DNA of 64,000 bases from Taudactylus pleione (lineage: Eukaryota > Chordata > Amphibia > Anura > Myobatrachidae). Where the stretch lies: the NCBI GenBank assembly GCA_031769625.1, contig JAUIMM010000737.1, forward strand, positions 62,001-126,000. Direction: 5' to 3'. Positions 58,801 through 64,000 of the stretch are shown here, one piece after another. Positions within the stretch are counted from its first letter, which is position 1, and every line of letters begins with the position of its first letter. The notes under the pieces were generated by a model. The model had not been told where the DNA came from. It made no database searches and saw nothing but the letters and a program-made list of their open reading frames with translations. Made by a program: the position numbers and the translations under genes.

Positions 58801-61218
58801 TGAATTCCCGAAGACCACTGTCCCTGCATAAATCCGGGCAGTAATGAAATGCTAATTGCAGTGAATACCGGAGACCCCTGTCCCTGTATAGACCTGGGCA
58901 GTAATGAAATGCTAATTGCAGTGAATACTGGAGACCCCTGTCCCTGCATAGACCCGGGCAGTAATGAAATGCTAATTGCAGTGAATACCGGAGACCCCTG
59001 TCCCTGCATAGATTTGGGCAGTAATGAAATGCTAATTGCAGTGAATACCGGAGACCCCTGTCCCTGCATAGATCCGGGCAGTAATGAAATGCTAATTGCA
59101 GTGAATACCGGAGACCCCTGTCCCTGCATAGATCTGGGCAGTAATGAAATGCTAATTGCAGTGAATACCGGAGACCCCTGTCCCTGCATAGATCCGGGCT
59201 GTAATGAAATGCTAATTGCAGTGAATACTGGAGACCCCTGTCCCTGCATAGATCCGGGCAGTAATGAAATGCTAATTGCAGTGAATACCGGAGACCCCTG
59301 CCCTGCATACACCCGGGCAGTAATGAAATGCTAATTGCAGTGAATACCGGAGACCCCTGTCCCTGCATAGACCCGGGCAGTAATGAAATGCTCATTGCAG
59401 TGAATTCCCGGAGACCCCTGTCCCTGCATAGATCCGGGCAGTAATGAAATGCTTATTGCAGTGAATACCGGAGACCCCTGTCCCTGCAGAGACCTGGGCA
59501 GTAATGAAATGCTAATTGCAGTGAATTCCCGGAGACCCCTGTCCCTGCATAGATCCGAGCAATAATGAAATGCTAATTGCAGTGAATACCGAAGACCCCT
59601 GTCCCTGCATAGATCTGGGCAGTAATGTAATGCTAATTGCAGTGAATACCGGAGACCCCTGTCCCTGCATAGACCCGGGCAGTAATGAAATGCTAATTGC
59701 AGTGAATTCCCGGAGACCCCTGTCCCTGCATAGACCCGGGCAGTAATGAAATGCTAATTGCAGTGAATACCGGAGACCTCTGTCCCTGCATAGATCTGGG
59801 CAGTAATGAAATGCTAATTGCAGTGAATACCGGAGACCCCTGTCCTTGCATAGATCCGGGCAGTAATGAAATGCTAATTGCACTGAATTCCCAAAGACCA
59901 CTGTCCCTGCATAGATCCGGGCAGTAATGAAATGCTAATTGCAGTGAATACCGGAGACCCCTGTCTCTGCATAGACCCGGGCTGTAATGAAATGCTTATT
60001 GTAGTGAATACCGGAGACCCCTGTCCCTGCATAGATCCGGGCAGTAATGAAATGCTAATTGCAGTGAATACTGGAGACCCCTGTCCTTGCATAGATTCGG
60101 GCAGTAATGAAATGCTAATTGCACTGAATTCCTGCAGACCCCTGTCCCTGCATAGATCCGGGCAGTGATGAAATGCTAATTGCAGTGAATACCGGAGACC
60201 CCTGTCCCTGCAGAGACCCGGGCAGTAATGAAATGCTAATTGCAGTGAATTCCCGGAGACCCCTGTCCCTGCATAGATCCGGGCAATAATGAAATGCTTA
60301 TTGCAGTGAATACCGGAGACCCCTGTCCCTGCATAGATCTGTGCAGTAATGAAATGCTAATTGCAGTGAATTCCCGGAGACCCCTGTCCCTGCATAGATC
60401 TGGGCAGTAAAGAAATGCTAATTGCAGTGAATACCGAAGACCCCTGTCCCTGCATAGATCTGGGCAGTAATGAAATGCTAATTGCAGTGAATTCCCGGAG
60501 ACCCCTGTCCCTGCATAGATCTGGACAGTAATGAAATGCTAATTGCAGTGAATACCGAAGACCCCTGTCCCTGCATAGATCTGGGCAGTAATGAAATGCT
60601 AATTGCAGTGAATTCCGGAGACCCCTGTCCCTGCATAGACCCGGGCAGTAATGAAATGCTAATTGCAGTGAATTCCCGGAGACCCCTGTCCCTGCATAGA
60701 CCCGGGCAGTAATGAAATGCTAATTGCAGTGAATACCGGAGACCCCTGTCCCTGCATAGACCCGGGCAGTAATGAAATGCTAATTGCAGTGAATACCGGA
60801 GACCCCTGTACTTGCATAGATCCGGGCAGTAATGAAATGCTAATTGCACTGAATTCCTGAAGACCACTGTCCCTGCATAGATCTTGGCAGTAATGAAATG
60901 CTAATTGCAGTGAATACCGAAGACCCCTGTCCCTGCATAGACCCAGGCAGTAATGAAATGCTAATTGCAGTGAATTCCCGGAGACCCCTGTCCCTGCATA
61001 GATCTGGGCAGTAATGAAATGCTAATTGCAGTGAATTCCGGAGACCCCTGTCCCTGCATAGACCCGGGCAGTAATGAAATGCTAATTGCAGTGAATTCCC
61101 GGAGACCCCTGTCCCTGCATAGACCCGGACAGTAATGAAATGCTAATTGCAGTGAATACCGGAGACCCCTGTCCCTGCATAGACCCGGGCAGTAATGAAA
61201 TGCTAATTGCAGTGAATA
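46824..61218. repeat. 60-bp minisatellite array (about 240 copies)
   Basis: Units read GACCCCTGTCCCTGCATAGA, TCCGGGCAGTAATGAAATGC, TAATTGCAGTGAATACCGGA. Variants GAATTCCCGGA (61 bp), GCAGAGACCCGGG, TTGGGCAGTAATG, CAGCATAGACC and TAATGTAATGC serve as markers. Because 60 is a multiple of three, one plus frame (20-residue period, GDPCPCIDPGSNEMLIAVNT) and two minus frames stay open for up to about 260 codons, broken where 61-bp units occur. These overlap on both strands over the same DNA, which argues strongly against coding. The left-most units have AATAACGGA and GTGATGAAATG variants; the right end degenerates into GAATAGCGGTGATAAC. Confidence 0.98.
46990..58315. repeat. 5,659-bp tandem duplication inside the 60-bp array
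   Basis: The order of rare unit variants from about 46990 to 52650 repeats from about 52650 to 58315 with constant offset 5,659 bp. For example, positions 47416, 48551, 49335 and 51918 correspond to 53075, 54210, 54994 and 57577. The single-base-deleted unit CAGTGATACTGGAGACC recurs at 48020 and 53679. After 58315 the right copy departs from the left at the CAGAGACCCGGG unit. A shorter periodicity of about 1,925-1,926 bp lies inside each copy (48551 to 50477, 47468 to 49393). Confidence 0.9.
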
Positions 61219-61219
61219 G

Positions 61220-61431
61220 CGGTGATAACAAATTCTAATTATTGGATCTAAACCCTGATCATCAATAAATGGGCCCCTTTGTCTTTTATAAACTTTTTTC
61301 CCTCCATATAAACTATATTACTTATACCACGTCAGTGAGACGATTACAGCTATGTGCAGGTTCACCCTTGTTTCAGTGACCAGACAGGGAGATAAAACCT
61401 GGTGCAGAACACAATTAAATGCAGCATAGCG
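61220..61431. other. Unrecognised spacer right of the 60-bp array
   Basis: Unique-looking sequence with an AATAAA at about 61265 and no gene that I recognise. Confidence 0.4.
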
Positions 61432-61616
61432 CAGAGGTTCCCAAACGCGGTCCCAAAGGCTCCACAACAGTTCAGGTTTTAGAGATATCCGTGGTTGTGC
61501 ACAGGTGGCTAAAGCAAATTGACTGAAGTACTAATTAAGTCACATGTGGTCAAGCATGGCTATCCTTAAAACCTGAACTGTTAGGGATCCTTGAGGACCG
61601 AGTTTGGGAACCTCTG
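61432..61616. mobile_element. hAT-like MITE, CAGAGGTTCCCAAAC ends
   Basis: CAGAGGTTCCCAAACGCGGTC is mirrored by GAGTTTGGGAACCTCTG, with inner arms ACAGTTCAGGTTTTAGAG and CTTAAAACCTGAACTGTT. Flanking 8-mers GCATAGCG and GCCTAGTG agree at six of eight bases. It shares ACTAATTAAGTCAC and TCAAGCATGG with the element at 13653-13816, so both are one family. Confidence 0.85.
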
Positions 61617-61631
61617 GCCTAGTGTGAAAAA

Positions 61632-61668
61632 CAAAACAAGCAAACAAACAAACAAACAAACAAAAAGC
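61632..61668 (+). repeat. AAAC microsatellite
   Basis: AACAAACAAACAAACAAAC-type tetranucleotide run just right of the hAT-like MITE. Confidence 0.9.
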
Positions 61669-61746
61669 CCCATAAACGTTCAAAAGTGCGTTTTCTCCCT
61701 GTAAATATGAGCTGACCACCCTGCATAGAGCAGTAACCAGTCTTCT

Positions 61747-61875
61747 CCATGAGGGGGCAGCATCTGACCACCCAGTGGAGGGAGGCGAGACCTTATCACC
61801 TGTTCCTAACTCTCTGAGTGGGCCAGAGGATTTATATTATGGAGCTTGTCCTGGCTCAGGTCCCCCCCTGCTGGT
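61747..61875. promoter_or_regulatory. Pair of CTCF-like motifs in opposite orientation
   Basis: CCATGAGGGGGCAGC on plus (61747-61761) fits the CTCF core (CCANNAGGGGGCAGC). On minus, ACCAGCAGGGGGG (61875-61863) fits the start of the same core, with a G in place of the final C. They face each other about 100 bp apart, close to the end of the 60-bp array. Motif matching by eye only; occupancy is unknown. The remainder of 61670-61977 holds a 19-bp duplicate AGAGGAAACAGGTGTCTTA near 61900 and no gene that I recognise. Confidence 0.35.
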
Positions 61876-61977
61876 CAGTCCCTGCACCTCCAGCTCCCAG
61901 AGGAAACAGGTGTCTTAGAGGAAACAGGTGTCTTAGTGGCTCATTTCCTTTCAGGTGATGCTTTTATTTATGAGATG

Positions 61978-62247
61978 TTACTATAATGTGCTAAGTCTTG
62001 TGCTATATGTTATTATAATGTGCTAAGTCTTGTGCTATATGTTATTATAATGTGCTATAGCTGTGTTATAATGTGTTAAGTCTTGTGCTATAGCTGTTAT
62101 AATGTGCTAAGTCTTGTGTTATGTTATTATAATGTGCTTTAGCTATGTTATAATGTGCTATGTTATTATAATGTGCTATATGTTATTATGTGCTAAGTCT
62201 TGTGCTATACTGTACATACCGTTATTATAATGTGCTATATGTTGTAT
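61978..62247. repeat. Irregular AT-rich tandem repeat (about 30-34 bp)
   Basis: Repeated ATTATAATGTGCTAAGTCTT and GTGCTATATGTTATTATAAT with internal truncations, so spacing varies from about 18 to 34 bp. The right end merges into unique sequence at about 62247. Sequence 62250-62486 beyond it is unrecognised. Confidence 0.85.
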
Positions 62248-62490
62248 TTAGGATGCAGTGCTGCCAGTACATAATTATAGCCGGCCGCAGAGACCCCACT
62301 CTCAGGAGCTGTCTCCAAGAGACCTGTGTAATACAAGTATATGAGAGTATTTTATCTTTAGAGCACATCTCTATGGGATATAACTGTATAAAACTAAGAT
62401 AAAACTTGCAGAACTAATTCCCACACCTTACCGTTATAAACTCCTATTTAATGCTCACACGTTAGGTGGAAGCTAATGTCAGTATTTTAA

Positions 62491-62955
62491 GGGGGGGCAT
62501 CCACTAAACGATTTTATCCCTGTCCAACCTCTAAACGATTTTCCCTTGAAATTTGATCTTCCACTCTGAACGATTTGCAAACTAACGATAAACGATGTTT
62601 CAATCAGTTATTGACAGCTTTCAGCTATAGTGGGTTTGGGAGTGTCAGGGAGGGGTTCATCGTTTGATTGCTCAGCGTGAACGATGTCCAAGTGATGTCC
62701 AAGTGATGTCCAAGTGATGTCCAAGTGATGTCCAAGTGATGTCCAAGTGATGTCCAAGTGATGTCCAAGTGATGTCGTGAAATTGACCTGCATGTTCAGT
62801 GGATGGAGGAGACTATCAAACGAGCAGCGGGAGCGCGCATCGTTCATCGTTCGAAACAATTACTGCATGATTTTTAAATGATTTTTAAACGATTCAACGA
62901 TAACTATATCGTTATCGTTCAGTCGCCTGCTAAAATCGTCTAGTGGATGCCCCCG
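62491..62955. mobile_element. TTAA-type MITE, GGGGGCATCCACTA ends
   Basis: GGGGGGGCATCCACTAAACG at the left is mirrored by CGTCTAGTGGATGCCCCCG at the right. TTAA occurs immediately outside both ends (62487-62490, 62956-62959), as in piggyBac or Kolobok insertions. Internal ACGATTTTTAAATGATTTTT and ATATCGTTATCGTT segments echo the left arm's AAACGATTTT. The centre contains an 11-bp minisatellite. No transposase. Confidence 0.75.
62683..62776. repeat. 11-bp minisatellite (8.5 copies) inside the TTAA MITE
   Basis: GATGTCCAAGT repeats perfectly eight times, then breaks at GATGTCGTGA. As 33 bp is three units, one minus frame shows an 11-residue period. Confidence 0.95.
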
Positions 62956-62959
62956 TTAA

Positions 62960-64000
62960 GTCTTTTATTAAAGCCCCACTTTTATTGATTTTTTTTTTTT
63001 TTTAATGACAAAGAAAATGTATGAATCTATGAAATTTTTGAACCACTTTTTTAACCAGCGTTACCCAGGAAAACCCTTATTTACTAATACTTCTATAACT
63101 TGCTGCATTCACCTAGTTACTTTGCTGGAGCTGGGTTTGGATGGAGGCGTCCTAGTGGCCCCTGATGGCGATGTTCTCCGTACAGGCTCCTATTTAGTGA
63201 GGTTTTTAAAAAAAAATTATTTACGCTATGTAGAAACTGCAGTTTTGCAATAATTTTATGAGTTATGTACTATCAACCTAATGGCGATGTCACAGAAATC
63301 TCCTGCAGAAGGCTAATTAGCGCTGCAGGTTGCATCATTAATATGGGGACTACGGTCTGACACCTATGTACTAAACTCCAAAAAGCAAAGCTTTTTTGGG
63401 GTTTGTTTGTGCCATCCTCGGAATTGATAAAGTTTCGGTTACTGGAGCAAAACCAGTCAGACTGGGGATTGCTGCGATGTCTGTATCTCTGTCTGCTCTC
63501 GCTCCCAGATCATCTGATCGCCAGGCGTTCGGGACTGTAGTAGTGACATCGGGTCTCCCAGCGGAACCCGCGACAATGCACCTACACATACTACAGGCCA
63601 GCGAGATAGTCTGTGTTTAATAGAGGAGCGAGGATTGATATCATCATCCTTAATATTAATATTCCCTCTGTTCTAGGAGCATCGTTACAGCGCCGGATCA
63701 GACTGGTAATTAGCCTCCTATATAATTGGATCACCTCTTTGATTTGCTATTGTCGGCCAACTTGTATAAAATAGCCATTGGCGTTGGATCTACAACCTTT
63801 TTTTTTTTTTTTATTGCAAGAACATTCAATTTATTATATGCGCGCCTCATTGCTATTGGAAAATAACTAGAATATTTATTTTATTTAGTATCACATGCAG
63901 CAGTTTATTTTTACTTTGGTTCTAGGATGATGGTATTAATTAAATATATATATATTTTTTTATTTCATTCTATTTTGGTGTCTTGATCTATTCTGCCATA
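62960..64000. other. Unrecognised right end of the window
   Basis: Poly-T runs lie at about 62988-63003 and 63799-63813, and a TA run near 63943. AAGGCTAATTAG near 63310 and TAATTAGCCTCC near 63710 could be ends of another small transposon, but boundaries are unclear. Short open frames here have no recognisable protein. Confidence 0.4.

Noticed and set aside
63005..63253. 82-codon plus frame near the right end
   Set aside because: No recognisable domain, AT-rich context next to poly-T, and no splice or promoter support.
63300..63715. Possible further MITE (AAGGCTAATTAG with TAATTAGCCTCC)
   Set aside because: The match is only about 12 bp with unclear ends and no target duplication.

Overview
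This window is eukaryotic nuclear DNA, most likely from an amphibian (probably a frog or toad). The evidence is the content: a tRNA-derived SINE with an L2-like tail, a 5'-truncated L2/CR1-type LINE with the SRLDYCN reverse-transcriptase motif and AATAAT-rich tail, and many short non-autonomous DNA transposons. The transposon termini include CAGAGGTTCCCAAA, GGGGTATTCAATT, GTTGCCCATAGCAAC and GGGCCTGATTCAGA, a mix I associate with anuran genomes. No bacterial, phage, plasmid or CRISPR features are present. No complete protein-coding gene can be supported. By my estimate about three quarters of the window is tandem repeat.

Layout. 1-3090: 45-bp minisatellite. 3091-3299: a short single-copy island with a possible minus-strand promoter and first exon. 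3300-6314: 35/36-bp minisatellite with 426-bp and 349-bp higher-order copies. 6315-7118: a DNA transposon whose hairpin loop has grown a 28-bp minisatellite; the 35-bp array resumes in decayed form at 7119-7302. 7303-10264: three more non-autonomous DNA transposons, one SINE, and unrecognised sequence. 10265-11010: about 15 copies of a 49-51-bp repeat. 11011-13640: mostly unrecognised AT-rich DNA, with a weak candidate terminal exon and an 855-bp GGGGTATTCAATT element. 13653-17191: a dense nest of at least nine small DNA transposons. Two of these carry interstitial TTAGGG-like arrays in opposite orientations, and two are 549-bp elements built almost wholly from back-to-back hairpins. 17728-45076: about 185 copies of a 148-bp satellite with several layers of kilobase-scale duplication. 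45078-46057: L2/CR1 LINE remnants. 46824-61218: about 240 copies of a 60-bp minisatellite containing a 5,659-bp tandem duplication. 61220-64000: small transposons, short tandem arrays and a pair of CTCF-like motifs.

The long open frames in the window come almost entirely from the 45-bp and 60-bp arrays. Those periods are multiples of three, so any frame without a stop in the monomer stays open on one or both strands. I treat them as noncoding. The most distinctive object is the serial-hairpin transposon family: two intact 549-bp copies with different 3-bp target duplications (ATA and CAT), plus an older reversed copy at 7417-7910. About four fifths of each intact copy folds into roughly a dozen consecutive short stem-loops. 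At least two loops look inverted between the two intact copies.
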